From contig CAZHHG010000007.1 of assembly GCA_964532065.1 (NCBI GenBank), positions 13,103-77,102 on the forward strand: a DNA stretch of 64,000 bases. Reading direction: 5' to 3'. The stretch's first letter is position 1; each line of letters begins with the position of its first letter. Shown piece after piece: positions 50,457-60,024 of this stretch. A program made the position numbers and the translations under genes. The notes below the pieces were generated by a model that worked only from the letters and a program-made list of their open reading frames with translations, searched no databases and had not been told where the DNA came from. The stretch comes from DSXH01 sp964532065. GTDB lineage: Bacteria > Bacteroidota > Ignavibacteria > Ignavibacteriales > Melioribacteraceae.

Positions 50457-53400
50457 TTGGAAAGATCCATTGCCCGGATTTTTATAATCTTAATTTCACT
50501 ACTGGTTTTTTCTACTGATTCACCAGCCCAGAGAAGATTCCACAACATTACAATAAAAGACGGATTACCCTCCAATAGAATTCAACATATATTAAAGGAT
50601 TCTAAGGGATTTGTCTGGTTTGCTACAGATTTCGGGATCTGCCGTTATGATGGTGTAAGAAACACAACATTCAGCAGCCTTGGAACTTCTACTCAGGGTC
50701 TTACCGAATCTAATTTTACTTTTATCTTTGAAAAAAATTCTGACGAACTCATTTTTATTAGTTATAACGGTTCTCTCTTCTCTTTCAAGTATTCAACAGG
50801 AAGATTTGAGAATATAAGTAATAATAACTCTGCTCTGAAAGGCAGAAACCCCTCATTTATTTATAAAGAGTCCGATAGCAGATACTGGTTAGGTATAGAA
50901 AATGGATTAATACTAACCGACAGTTTATTTAACCTGAAAAAAGAATTCCTGCTGCCTTCAAACTTTAGAGGTATGGATGTAAGCAACAGGATTTTAACTC
51001 TTCTCAAAGACAGAAAAGGGATTTTCTGGCTCGGTATGTACAGCAGAACTTTATTACGGTTTAATCCGGAAACCGGAAATTTTTCTTTCGATGAAGTGGA
51101 GAGGTTCCTTCCTCCTCTCCAGCAGGTATCTTCAATTATCTCGTCACCGGATTCAAACCACATATTCATTGCAACTGCCGGTGAAGGAATTTATAGAATA
51201 AACATCAATAATTTCTCTTATTATAACTGGAGATTTAAAGAAAAGAATCCCGCTTCCCTTCCGAGCGACCGGATCACATCTCTACTTTTACAGAACGATA
51301 CTTTGCTTTGGGCGGGTTCAATAGAAGGACTTGCGCGAATCAATTTAAAATCGAATTTAATCTCAAGGTATTTTCATAATCCTCAGAACCCTTATTCACT
51401 TACAAATAACCACGTTAATAAGCTTCTACTCGATTCACAGGGAATACTCTGGATCAGCACATTCGGCGGAGTTAGCGAACTTTATACTTCCCAGAACCGG
51501 TTTACAAAAGTTTCCGGGGATATTAATGCTCCAAACTCTATCAGCAGCAATATTGTCAATCACTGTTTAGAGGATAAGTTCGGGAATCTCTGGATAGGAA
51601 CCTCAAAGGGCATTGATATCCGTGATGCACGGACGGGAAAATATTTCCATTATAATCCGCCGAAATCCGGACCACACCACCGTAATGAGGAAATAGTAAA
51701 GTTTTTTATCGACGGTAATACCTGGTGGGCTGCTACCTGGGGCGGAGGGATAACAAGATTCACATTACCAGATAATTTCTCCCCCGGGGACAAACTTTCA
51801 TTCCGTAACTTTTTAAATAACCCGGCTGATACTACTACTTTAAGCAGCAACTTTATCCGTTCAATAGTAAAAGACAGGGACGGAAATCTCTGGATTTCCA
51901 CCTGGAACGGCGGCTTAAATATGATTAGCTCGGTATCCAAAAATAGTAATCATGTTATTTTTAAAAGATTTCAGCCTGATAAAGGACCTGATAAAAGTAT
52001 TGCAAGTAATTTTATTGACAACATTATTATTGGAGAAGATAATGATCTCTGGCTTGCAACCTCTGAAGGTCTGCAGCATATCAATTTTGAAAAAAACCTC
52101 TTCGAAATAATCAGATGCGATAATGAAAACTCCACAGAGCAGATGAACAGTGTAACATGTATGATAAAAGATAATACGAATGTTCTGTGGCTTGGGACTT
52201 TCGGAGGATTGGGAAGAATTGATCTGACAAAGAAACCGTACAGATTTGAATCTGTTTACCGGAACAGTGAGCACTCAATATTTTCTTTGATAATGGACAG
52301 AAACGGAGCACTATGGTTTTCTACTTTGAATTCCGAGATCGGAAATTATAATCCCATGAGCGGCAGAATTGATTTTTATTCGATGATTCAGGAGGTGGAC
52401 GGATACGATTTTTACCTTGGCGACGCATCCGGAGACCGCCGAGGAAATATTTATTTCCCGGGTAGGTCGGGTTATATTTTTTTCAATCCGGATCAGATCA
52501 AAAAAAATCTTATCGTTCCACCGGTTTACCTGACTTCACTGAAAATCAACGGCACGGATTATTTTACCACCGGTGATATAACGCAGGTAAAAAGTATCGA
52601 ACTTGATTATGATCAGAATAATTTATCGATTGGATTCGCCGCACTCAATTACATCAATCCCGGGAACAACAACTATAAGTATAACCTGGAAGGATACAGC
52701 AAAGACTGGGTCTCGCTTGGTAAACGTTCTGTAATCGATTTTGTAAACCTCCCTTCCGGCAGCTACAATCTGAAAATTATCGGATCGAATAACGACGGGA
52801 TCTGGAATGAAAAAGGAATCCGTTTGAGCATAAATATCTCTCCCCCGCTCTGGGAAAATTCATACTTCAGAATACTGGCTGCTCTTCTCATTATTGCCGC
52901 TCTATTCGGTTTTTTCAATTCCAAAGTTAAAAGACTTAAAGCGGAGAAGAACCGCCGGGACCAGTTTTCGAAAATGTTAATAGAATCGCAGGAGGATGAA
53001 CGGAAAAGGTTATCGAAGGAACTACACGACAGCTTAGGCCAGAATCTTCTCGTAATCAAAAACCGGCTGGCATTATACCAACTGAACGGGATACCCGATC
53101 CGGCGGAAATAAATGATATTTCCGACCTTATAAAAGATTCGATCAACGAAGTGAAGGAAATCTCCTCCAATCTTCATCCGCATCAGCTTGAAAGACTCGG
53201 GCTTAACAAGGCTATCCAGTCTATGATCAACAAAATATCGGCATCGAGCAATATCGCTATTGAATTGATAACTGATGATATAACGGGACTCTTAGGCAGA
53301 GACAGGGAGATCAATTTATACAGGATTATTCAGGAGTCGCTCAATAATATCGTAAAACATTCGAACTCGTCAAAAGCACTTATTGAAATTTTGAAGTCTG

Positions 53401-53597
53401 AGAATTTAATAAAAGTAAGAGTTGAAGATTATGGAAAAGGTTTTAATTTTTCCGGAGCGGAATTCGCAGCCAATACAACCGAAGGCCTCGGCTTAAAAAG
53501 TCTTAACGAAAGAGCAAGGATTCTGGGAGGCGAATTAAAAATTGAGTCGGAAATTGGAAGAGGGACCAGAATACTTCTCACATTCAATCTAAACTAA
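50457..53597 (+). CDS. Propeller-type sensor histidine kinase (Reg_prop, Y_Y_Y, HisKA_3)
   Basis: 1046 residues from TTG 50457, which has AGGA 8 nt upstream and begins the signal peptide RIFIILISLLVFSTDSPAQ. TTG 50430 is the other choice. The periplasmic part is a two-propeller set of Reg_prop repeats (GFVWFATDFGICRYDG, GNLWIGTSKGIDIR, ILWISTFGGVSEL) and a Y_Y_Y domain near 700-790. One membrane helix (FRILAALLIIAALFGFF) is followed by HisKA_3 with ELHDSLGQNLLVIKNRLAL and HATPase. Partner regulator is the next gene with no gap. It senses probably a carbohydrate or other outside ligand. Confidence 0.93.
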   Translation: MERSIARIFIILISLLVFSTDSPAQRRFHNITIKDGLPSNRIQHILKDSKGFVWFATDFGICRYDGVRNTTFSSLGTSTQGLTESNFTFIFEKNSDELIFISYNGSLFSFKYSTGRFENISNNNSALKGRNPSFIYKESDSRYWLGIENGLILTDSLFNLKKEFLLPSNFRGMDVSNRILTLLKDRKGIFWLGMYSRTLLRFNPETGNFSFDEVERFLPPLQQVSSIISSPDSNHIFIATAGEGIYRININNFSYYNWRFKEKNPASLPSDRITSLLLQNDTLLWAGSIEGLARINLKSNLISRYFHNPQNPYSLTNNHVNKLLLDSQGILWISTFGGVSELYTSQNRFTKVSGDINAPNSISSNIVNHCLEDKFGNLWIGTSKGIDIRDARTGKYFHYNPPKSGPHHRNEEIVKFFIDGNTWWAATWGGGITRFTLPDNFSPGDKLSFRNFLNNPADTTTLSSNFIRSIVKDRDGNLWISTWNGGLNMISSVSKNSNHVIFKRFQPDKGPDKSIASNFIDNIIIGEDNDLWLATSEGLQHINFEKNLFEIIRCDNENSTEQMNSVTCMIKDNTNVLWLGTFGGLGRIDLTKKPYRFESVYRNSEHSIFSLIMDRNGALWFSTLNSEIGNYNPMSGRIDFYSMIQEVDGYDFYLGDASGDRRGNIYFPGRSGYIFFNPDQIKKNLIVPPVYLTSLKINGTDYFTTGDITQVKSIELDYDQNNLSIGFAALNYINPGNNNYKYNLEGYSKDWVSLGKRSVIDFVNLPSGSYNLKIIGSNNDGIWNEKGIRLSINISPPLWENSYFRILAALLIIAALFGFFNSKVKRLKAEKNRRDQFSKMLIESQEDERKRLSKELHDSLGQNLLVIKNRLALYQLNGIPDPAEINDISDLIKDSINEVKEISSNLHPHQLERLGLNKAIQSMINKISASSNIAIELITDDITGLLGRDREINLYRIIQESLNNIVKHSNSSKALIEILKSENLIKVRVEDYGKGFNFSGAEFAANTTEGLGLKSLNERARILGGELKIESEIGRGTRILLTFNLN

Positions 53598-54251
53598 ATG
53601 GAAAAAGAGACAAAAATTTTAGTAGCCGACGATCATCCTGTTTACAGGGAAGGGCTTATAAAAATAATTCATAAAGAAAAGCATTTGAAAGTATGCTACA
53701 GTATCGGGAACGGAAATGAAGCCTGGGAAATAATAAAAACGAAAAAGCCCGCTGTCGCTATTCTGGATATCTCGATGCCCGGTTTATCCGGCATTCAAAT
53801 TGCCGCTAAAATATTCGAACAGAACCTTCCTACACGTCCGATCATTCTTACAATGTACAGCGAGGAGGAATATTTTGAAGAGGCGATGGAAAGTGAAGTC
53901 CACGGCTACCTTCTGAAAAATTCGACCGATATTGAAATAATTGATTGTATAAACGCCGTTATGAAAGGTTCGTTCTATGTGAGCAAGGAACTGGTAGATA
54001 GTATGATTTTAAATAGAAAAAAACCGAAACCGGAAAATGATATTACAGGAATGCTTAAAAAACTGACACCCGCCGAGATCCAGATTCTCAAACTGATTTC
54101 GCAGAACAAGACGAGCGCTCAGATAGCCGGCGAACTATTTGTAAGCTTCCGTACCGTTCAGAATCACAGGAATAATATTTCACATAAGCTGGGATTGAGC
54201 GGCTACAACAAACTGCTTCTTTTCGCTATTGAAAATAAAAACCTTCTATAA
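53598..54251 (+). CDS. NarL/LuxR-type response regulator
   Basis: 217 residues. REC domain with ILVADDHPVYREGL and phosphoacceptor in VAILDISMPGLSG; C-terminal LuxR-type helix-turn-helix with LTPAEIQILKLISQNKTSAQ and VSFRTVQNHRNNISHKLG. Begins at the base after the kinase stop, so it is its cognate partner. Target genes are not visible; the nearest candidates are downstream. Confidence 0.94.
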   Translation: MEKETKILVADDHPVYREGLIKIIHKEKHLKVCYSIGNGNEAWEIIKTKKPAVAILDISMPGLSGIQIAAKIFEQNLPTRPIILTMYSEEEYFEEAMESEVHGYLLKNSTDIEIIDCINAVMKGSFYVSKELVDSMILNRKKPKPENDITGMLKKLTPAEIQILKLISQNKTSAQIAGELFVSFRTVQNHRNNISHKLGLSGYNKLLLFAIENKNLL

Positions 54252-54288
54252 GAGGAAATCCTTTTATCACTTTATTTAAATTCCTCTT
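54250..54288 (+). terminator. Weak candidate terminator
   Basis: 8-bp stem AAGAGGAA / TTCCTCTT with a long 23-nt loop just after the response regulator stop, followed by TCTTACAG. Weak evidence. Confidence 0.3.
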
Positions 54289-54410
54289 TCTTACAGTAAC
54301 CTCAATCATTTTATCTAAGTAGTTCTACTCATTTCAAATTGAGAATTTCTCTCTATTTCGTTCCTCCCTGGCAAAAAATAACTTGCGTGTGAAAAGAAAG
54401 GAACCACAAC

Positions 54411-54779
54411 TTGAAAGTCCTGATTGCAGACGACAGCCCTCTCATACGAGACGTAATCCGCAGATTTCTCGAAAAATCATTTGATAATCCCTTTATCATA
54501 GAGTGCAGCGACGGTGAAGACGCGGTTACGATTCAAAGAAACGAAAATCCGGATCTGATACTGATGGATATTATGATGGAGAGAATGGACGGGCTCGAAG
54601 CTATACGGCAGATCAGAAAACAATCACCCGCTTCAAAAATTATTGTAATAAGCCAGTTGCCGGAAGATGAGTACAAACAGGCCGCTCTTGATGCCGGTGC
54701 TTTGGACTACCTTAACAAGGAAAACCTGATAGAACTAAAAGCCAAAATTGAAAAAACAACCGTTAACAAAATTATATAG
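54411..54779 (+). CDS. Single-domain response regulator (122 aa)
   Basis: Stand-alone receiver, TTG start with AAAGGA upstream. Phosphoacceptor in ILMDIMMERMDG, switch residues in VISQLPEDEY and a final LNKENL with the conserved Lys. No output domain, like CheY or Spo0F. It lies 11 bp before the first secreted propeller gene and may be controlled with it. Partner kinase unknown; the propeller kinase upstream is a candidate. Confidence 0.88.
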   Translation: MKVLIADDSPLIRDVIRRFLEKSFDNPFIIECSDGEDAVTIQRNENPDLILMDIMMERMDGLEAIRQIRKQSPASKIIVISQLPEDEYKQAALDAGALDYLNKENLIELKAKIEKTTVNKII

Positions 54780-54790
54780 AGGATAAGAAA

Positions 54791-56875
54791 ATGAACAACC
54801 GAATTATCATTTTGTCATCTGTCCTGATCTTGTTATTTAATTCAATATCAACAGCTCAATGGGTGAAATCGAGTAATGGCCTTTCCGGCGGAACAATTTA
54901 TACAATAGCTTCCGATGGTTCTGGTATATTTGCAGGAAGCTGGGGCGGCGGAATTTACTATTCATCAGATAACGGCACATCCTGGCGTGATGTTAATTCC
55001 AGTACTTTTGATACATACTGGCCGGGTACAATTGCTATTAGCAATTCAAATGTCTATGCTGGAGTTCAATCGGGAATCATCAGATCAACAGACCATGGGA
55101 CAAACTGGACTAAACTCAACACTTCGGTCAATATTACATATCCAAAGTCCCTTGCATTTAACGGCACGGCAATTTACTGCGGAACACAAACTACCGGAAT
55201 TTTCAGATCGAACGACAACGGCAGCAACTGGTCGAATGTTTATAACGGCACTCAATCGGTTTATTCGATCGTTGTAAGCGGCTCCAATATATTTGCTTCA
55301 TTACTCGGCGGGGGTGTTCTGCTTTCCACTGATAATGGAACTACATGGAATCCGGTCAACAACGGGATAACTAATTATAATTTATACGCGCTAGCTGTTA
55401 ACGGTTCATCAATTTACTGCGGGGGCACTGGTGGAAAACTTTTCAAGACTACAAACAATGGATCAGCCTGGACGTTAATAAACTTTCCCAGTTCTACTAC
55501 TGAAATCCGCTCCATTGCTTTCGCCGGGAATTCCATGCTGGTAGGTACCAGCGGTGAGGGGCTCTATTATACCATAAATGACGGCAATACCTGGAACCAG
55601 ATTACACCTGAACAGATTTGTCCGTCTGTATATTCATTTACAGTAAGCGGAACAAATGTTTTTGCGGGGACATCAATGGGTACATTCTTATCTGCAGATA
55701 ACGGTGTTTCCTGGATAAAAAAGAATAATGGCCTTACAACCCCATCAGTATCTTCAATTAATTCTATTGACACAAGGTTATATGCAACTACAACCAGCGG
55801 ATTATTCGTCTCGAATAATAACGGAACCGATTGGACAGCAGTTAATGACCTGCAGAACAAGGTTGTGAGATCTATAATTTCCAGCGGTTCAATTCTCTTT
55901 GCCGGTACAGGATCTGTCGGTGGCGGAGTTTACATATCAACAAATAACGGGGCATCCTGGGCTTTAACAAACAACGGACTTACCAACGTTTTCACTTCCA
56001 GTCTGCTTTCACTTGATAATAAAATTTTTGTAGGAACATATGGGGGTGGCGTATTCCGTTCTGATAACAATGGAACGAGCTGGGCTCCTGTTAATTCCGG
56101 ATTAACCAACCAGTCCGTTTTGACACTTGCAAAAAAAGATTCAAAAATATTTGCCGGTACAGGAGCCGGGATCTTCATTTCTTCAGATAATGGAGGTACC
56201 TGGACCGCTTCAAGCAACGGAATTAATTCTGGTCATCTTTATATTCAGTGTATATTAGTCTACGGGCAGACAATTTATGCCGGAACAAACAGCGGTGGAA
56301 TATATTACTCCAGTAACGATGGAGGGAACTGGATCCAAATATCTCTTCCGGTAACCAATATTTATTCATTATTTAAGAGTAACACCTATATCATTGCGGG
56401 TACAGGTTATGGTATTTATCTCTCAAGTGACAACGGAAGTACATGGAACACGATTAATACCGGTTTGCCTGTCTCAAGTCAAATCTATGTCTACTCGTTG
56501 CTGAATAACTCTAGTTATCTGTATGCTGGGACTTCCGGGCTTGGCGTTTGGAAAAGGCCACTGTCTGAACTGATAACAGATGTTGCTTCTGAGAACAATA
56601 TCCCAACCGGTTATCTGCTTGAACAGAATTACCCTAATCCGTTTAATCCCTCTACTGTTATTAAATATCAAATACCTCAGGCGGGTCATGTAACATTAAA
56701 AATTTATGATCTGCTCGGGAATGAAGTGATTACCCTGGTAGATAAATTCCTCCAGCCCGGTTTTTATAACACCGAATTTTCTAATCATAATTTGCAGCTA
56801 TCAAGCGGTGTATATCTTTACAAACTTCAGTCACAATATTTCAATTCTGTTAAAAAATTAGTCCTATTAAAATGA
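54791..56875 (+). CDS. Secreted Asp-box propeller protein with type IX secretion C-terminus (paralogue 1)
   Basis: 694 residues. Signal peptide ends SISTAQ. About 13 Asp-box-like repeats of the form SxDNGxxW (SSDNGTSW, STDHGTNW, SNDNGSNW and so on) make beta-propeller blades, as in sialidase/BNR or photosystem-assembly-type proteins. The C-terminal 75 residues, beginning LEQNYPNPFNPSTVIKYQIP and ending in VYLYKLQ, are the type A sorting domain of type IX secretion. It is probably exported to the surface or medium. No catalytic function recognised. Confidence 0.9.
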   Translation: MNNRIIILSSVLILLFNSISTAQWVKSSNGLSGGTIYTIASDGSGIFAGSWGGGIYYSSDNGTSWRDVNSSTFDTYWPGTIAISNSNVYAGVQSGIIRSTDHGTNWTKLNTSVNITYPKSLAFNGTAIYCGTQTTGIFRSNDNGSNWSNVYNGTQSVYSIVVSGSNIFASLLGGGVLLSTDNGTTWNPVNNGITNYNLYALAVNGSSIYCGGTGGKLFKTTNNGSAWTLINFPSSTTEIRSIAFAGNSMLVGTSGEGLYYTINDGNTWNQITPEQICPSVYSFTVSGTNVFAGTSMGTFLSADNGVSWIKKNNGLTTPSVSSINSIDTRLYATTTSGLFVSNNNGTDWTAVNDLQNKVVRSIISSGSILFAGTGSVGGGVYISTNNGASWALTNNGLTNVFTSSLLSLDNKIFVGTYGGGVFRSDNNGTSWAPVNSGLTNQSVLTLAKKDSKIFAGTGAGIFISSDNGGTWTASSNGINSGHLYIQCILVYGQTIYAGTNSGGIYYSSNDGGNWIQISLPVTNIYSLFKSNTYIIAGTGYGIYLSSDNGSTWNTINTGLPVSSQIYVYSLLNNSSYLYAGTSGLGVWKRPLSELITDVASENNIPTGYLLEQNYPNPFNPSTVIKYQIPQAGHVTLKIYDLLGNEVITLVDKFLQPGFYNTEFSNHNLQLSSGVYLYKLQSQYFNSVKKLVLLK

Positions 56876-56918
56876 TGATCAACATAAATGTAAAAAATAA
56901 ATTATTGGAGAATCTATC

Positions 56919-58994
56919 ATGAAAAAAAATCTTTCTTTATTGACTGTTGTTTTTTTTGTTCTGGTATCAGCACTTAATGCACAGTGGGTTCTTACCGGTG
57001 GTCCAAACGAAACAAATATCGATCCGCTTATTGCAAAAGGAACTACTCTCTTTGCAGGTACGGCCGGTAACGGCGGCATTTACAGATCGGTTGATAATGG
57101 AGACAACTGGACAGCGGCAAATAGTGGAATTCAATATCCGGGAAAAGTATTTGGTTTTTGTCTGCTCGGGCAAAAAATTGTTGCTGCTGTTAGTACCGAT
57201 ATTTTCATTTCAGCAAATAACGGCGACAGCTGGCAGAATATTAAACCGCCGAATAATACTTATGATGTTAAAGCTGTTGCATACGACGGAACATATCTTT
57301 ATGCGGCTTTACATGGTTCCGGGATTGCACGTTCCGGTGATGAAGGTTCAACTTGGACTGTTTATACATCGGGAATTGCAGATAAAACTATTTGGGCAAT
57401 TCTGGTAACTGATTCGAAGATATATATAGGTACTAATACCGGAATATTTTCTTCTTCGGACAAGGGAGTAAACTGGCAAACGGCAAATACAGGAATAACT
57501 GCAAACTCATCCAGTTTCAGATCATTTACAAGAATCGGGAATGATGTTTATGTGTGCAGCGGTTACGGCGGGGTTCATAAATCGACAGACAACGGACAAA
57601 ACTGGACAGCGGTTAACCAGGGTTTGCAGGCTACAAGTGGAAGAAGAATATTCTCTAATGGTACTGATTTATTTGTAAGCACCGATGCCGGGATACATCG
57701 ATCTACAAACGGTGGAACTAATTGGACAAAAACCAACACCGGAACTCTATCTGATTACTCAAATAATTTTGCCGCAATCGGCAATACTATTTTTGTTGCT
57801 GCTACTAACAGAGGAATCTATAGATCAACAAACAATGGAGCTTTGTGGACTCAATGCAATAAAGGAATAACTAATTCTACAATAAAAACATTTCTTAGAA
57901 TGGGCTCAACTTTATTTGCCGGGGCTTATTATTCGGGTGGTGTTCATAATACCTCCAATGGAGGCGCGACATGGAATAATAGTTATCCGTCAGTAAGTAA
58001 TGTTGTCCAGCTTATAAATAACAACAACGACATTTATGCCGCTACCGCCGGCTGGGGATTATTCAGATCCGTAGATAACGGAGTTAACTGGACTCCGCTT
58101 ACAAGTAATAATGCGGACTTGTTAAATGTATACACAGCTGCAATAGGAAATAATAAAATTTTTATCGGGACTGCAACTAATGGCGTTTATGTCTCTAATG
58201 ACAATGGTGCAACGTGGACTGTAACAAATAATAACCTGACAGCTAGAAATATAAACATGCTTACATTTGTCGGGACTAAGTTATTCGCAGCTACATCTGC
58301 CGGAATTGTTTCTACTACAGATTATGGAGCCACCTGGGGCCAGATTGGTCTGCAAGGGAAAAATATTATTACAATTAAAGCTAATAATAATAAAATATTT
58401 GCCGGTACATGGGGTGACGGAGTCTACATATCAAATGATAATGGTGCAACCTGGACGCAAAGTAATAATGGCATGACATACCTTTTAATTTATGCTATTA
58501 CTTTTGATAGTAATAATAATATCTATGTTGCTTCCGGAGCCAATGTTTACAGCAGCAAAGACGGAGGCGCTAATTGGGTTCTTAAGAATGAAGGTTTGCC
58601 CTCGGATGTCTTCTGCATTGAAGTTATGGATAATTACCTGTATGCCGGCACAAACACATATGGTGTTTATAAAAGACCTTTGAGTGAGCTTGTTACATCT
58701 ATAAACATTAAGGAGGAAATTCCTGTAAATTACTCTCTTGAACAGAACTATCCCAATCCTTTCAATCCTTCTACAACAATCCAATATTCAATTCCGGAAG
58801 CCGGTTTCGTAACACTGAAAGTATATGACTTGCTCGGCAATGAGGTTGCCACACTCGTTAATGAATTCAAACACCCGGGAACATACACGTCTCAATTTTC
58901 ATTACATAATTCCCTGCTTGCGAGCGGTATCTATTTCTATAAAATTAATTCCGGAAAATATTCCGAAACCAAAAAGATGATTTTCCTTAAATAA
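56919..58994 (+). CDS. Secreted Asp-box propeller protein with type IX secretion C-terminus (paralogue 2)
   Basis: 691 residues, a tandem paralogue of the gene 44 bp upstream. Signal peptide ends ALNAQ. About 13 Asp-box repeats (SVDNGDNW, STDNGQNW, SNDNGATW and others) form propeller blades; the sorting domain reads LEQNYPNPFNPSTTIQYSIP and later LLGNEVATLVNEF. GGAG precedes the ATG. Both have the same number of visible Asp-box repeats but diverge in sequence. A terminator follows. Confidence 0.9.
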   Translation: MKKNLSLLTVVFFVLVSALNAQWVLTGGPNETNIDPLIAKGTTLFAGTAGNGGIYRSVDNGDNWTAANSGIQYPGKVFGFCLLGQKIVAAVSTDIFISANNGDSWQNIKPPNNTYDVKAVAYDGTYLYAALHGSGIARSGDEGSTWTVYTSGIADKTIWAILVTDSKIYIGTNTGIFSSSDKGVNWQTANTGITANSSSFRSFTRIGNDVYVCSGYGGVHKSTDNGQNWTAVNQGLQATSGRRIFSNGTDLFVSTDAGIHRSTNGGTNWTKTNTGTLSDYSNNFAAIGNTIFVAATNRGIYRSTNNGALWTQCNKGITNSTIKTFLRMGSTLFAGAYYSGGVHNTSNGGATWNNSYPSVSNVVQLINNNNDIYAATAGWGLFRSVDNGVNWTPLTSNNADLLNVYTAAIGNNKIFIGTATNGVYVSNDNGATWTVTNNNLTARNINMLTFVGTKLFAATSAGIVSTTDYGATWGQIGLQGKNIITIKANNNKIFAGTWGDGVYISNDNGATWTQSNNGMTYLLIYAITFDSNNNIYVASGANVYSSKDGGANWVLKNEGLPSDVFCIEVMDNYLYAGTNTYGVYKRPLSELVTSINIKEEIPVNYSLEQNYPNPFNPSTTIQYSIPEAGFVTLKVYDLLGNEVATLVNEFKHPGTYTSQFSLHNSLLASGIYFYKINSGKYSETKKMIFLK

Positions 58995-58999
58995 CCGGT

Positions 59000-59057
59000 A
59001 GTCCGCCTCAGGCGGACTGCCGCTTTTAAAAAGGGAAGCAAGGCTTCCCTTTTTTTT
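59000..59057 (+). terminator. Double hairpin with T-run after the propeller operon
   Basis: First stem AGTCCGCC / GGCGGACT with loop TCA (59000-59018). Second stem AAGGGAAGC / GCTTCCCTT with loop AAG (59031-59051) running into a T-tract to 59057; this second one is a classical intrinsic terminator. Confidence 0.88.
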
Positions 59058-59185
59058 CGAAGTCTTCAATTTCTGCATCAATTTCCCCTTATAACCATAA
59101 GTTTTTAGACCAATAAATTCTTAAATTTGTTACCCGAAGTTTTACTGATTTATCAATAATAATGATATTAGACACTAAATAAACT

Positions 59186-60010
59186 ATGATCTCAACTTTA
59201 GAGCTGTTAAATACAATATTACCTTTTGCCTACCTTTTTACATTTACGGCATATACAATCGATTTTATAAATGAGAAGAAAATTCTAGCCAACTCAAAAA
59301 GAATCTTTCTTTTCATTACTCTGATAACCCACTTATTCTATCTGATAATCCGAACCATCGAGTTCGACCATACACCGATAACAAACAAATTCGAAATATT
59401 TTCGATTCTGGCTTTTTCGATCGGCTTTTCTTATTTCATCCTCGAATTGCTTACAGACGTAAGAGGAACCGGCGCTTTCATTCTCTTTTTTGCGCTCGTA
59501 TTTCAGTTCTTCTCCTCACTGTTTATTGAGCACAATTATATTGTCCCCGATGTATTACGGAACAGGCTGCTCGGCCTCCATGTAATAAGCGCATTACTCG
59601 GTTATTCAGGAATAACGATATCAGCCGTTTACGGATTGCTCTTTCTTCTCCTTTACAAAAATCTGCGGGCAAGTAAATTCGGACTTGTATTCAACCGTCT
59701 GCCGAGCCTCGAGATACTTGAGAAATTAAGTTTCTATTCGCTGGTAATCGGATTCGTCCTGATTACGGTTGCAATAGTTATAGGAATTATATGGCTCCCT
59801 TCGGCATTTCCCGATTTCAGTTACAGCGATCCCAAACTGATCGGTACAGCATTAGTCTGGATTATCTACGGCGCCGGAATTACTAGTAAAATTGCCGCAG
59901 GGTGGTATGGAAGAAAAGTGATCTATTTTTCCTTAGCAGGCTTTCTGTTTGCTGTAATTTCCTTGATTCTTACCAGTACACTCGCTAATACGTTTCATTC
60001 GTTTTATTGA
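59186..60010 (+). CDS. CcsA/HemX-type membrane protein
   Basis: 274 residues, eight predicted membrane helices. LHVISALLGYSGITISAVYGLLF and the WIIYGAGITSK stretch are typical of the HemX/CcsA group. True CcsA proteins have a WWD haem-handling motif that is not visible here, so the HemX side (modulating HemA or haem handling) is favoured. It overlaps the alternative hemA start and heads the haem biosynthesis run. Assignment as cytochrome c assembly factor is less certain. Confidence 0.8.
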   Translation: MISTLELLNTILPFAYLFTFTAYTIDFINEKKILANSKRIFLFITLITHLFYLIIRTIEFDHTPITNKFEIFSILAFSIGFSYFILELLTDVRGTGAFILFFALVFQFFSSLFIEHNYIVPDVLRNRLLGLHVISALLGYSGITISAVYGLLFLLLYKNLRASKFGLVFNRLPSLEILEKLSFYSLVIGFVLITVAIVIGIIWLPSAFPDFSYSDPKLIGTALVWIIYGAGITSKIAAGWYGRKVIYFSLAGFLFAVISLILTSTLANTFHSFY

Positions 60011-60024
60011 AAGAATTTCAGGCA

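Noticed and set aside
54369..54385. TGGCA...TTGC resembling a sigma-54 promoter before the lone receiver gene
   Set aside because: GG and GC are 13 bp apart instead of 10, which sigma-54 does not accept.
54791..58994. Regular repeats that could suggest a repeat array or CRISPR
   Set aside because: They are in-frame Asp-box codons in two coding genes, diverged at DNA level, with no spacers.
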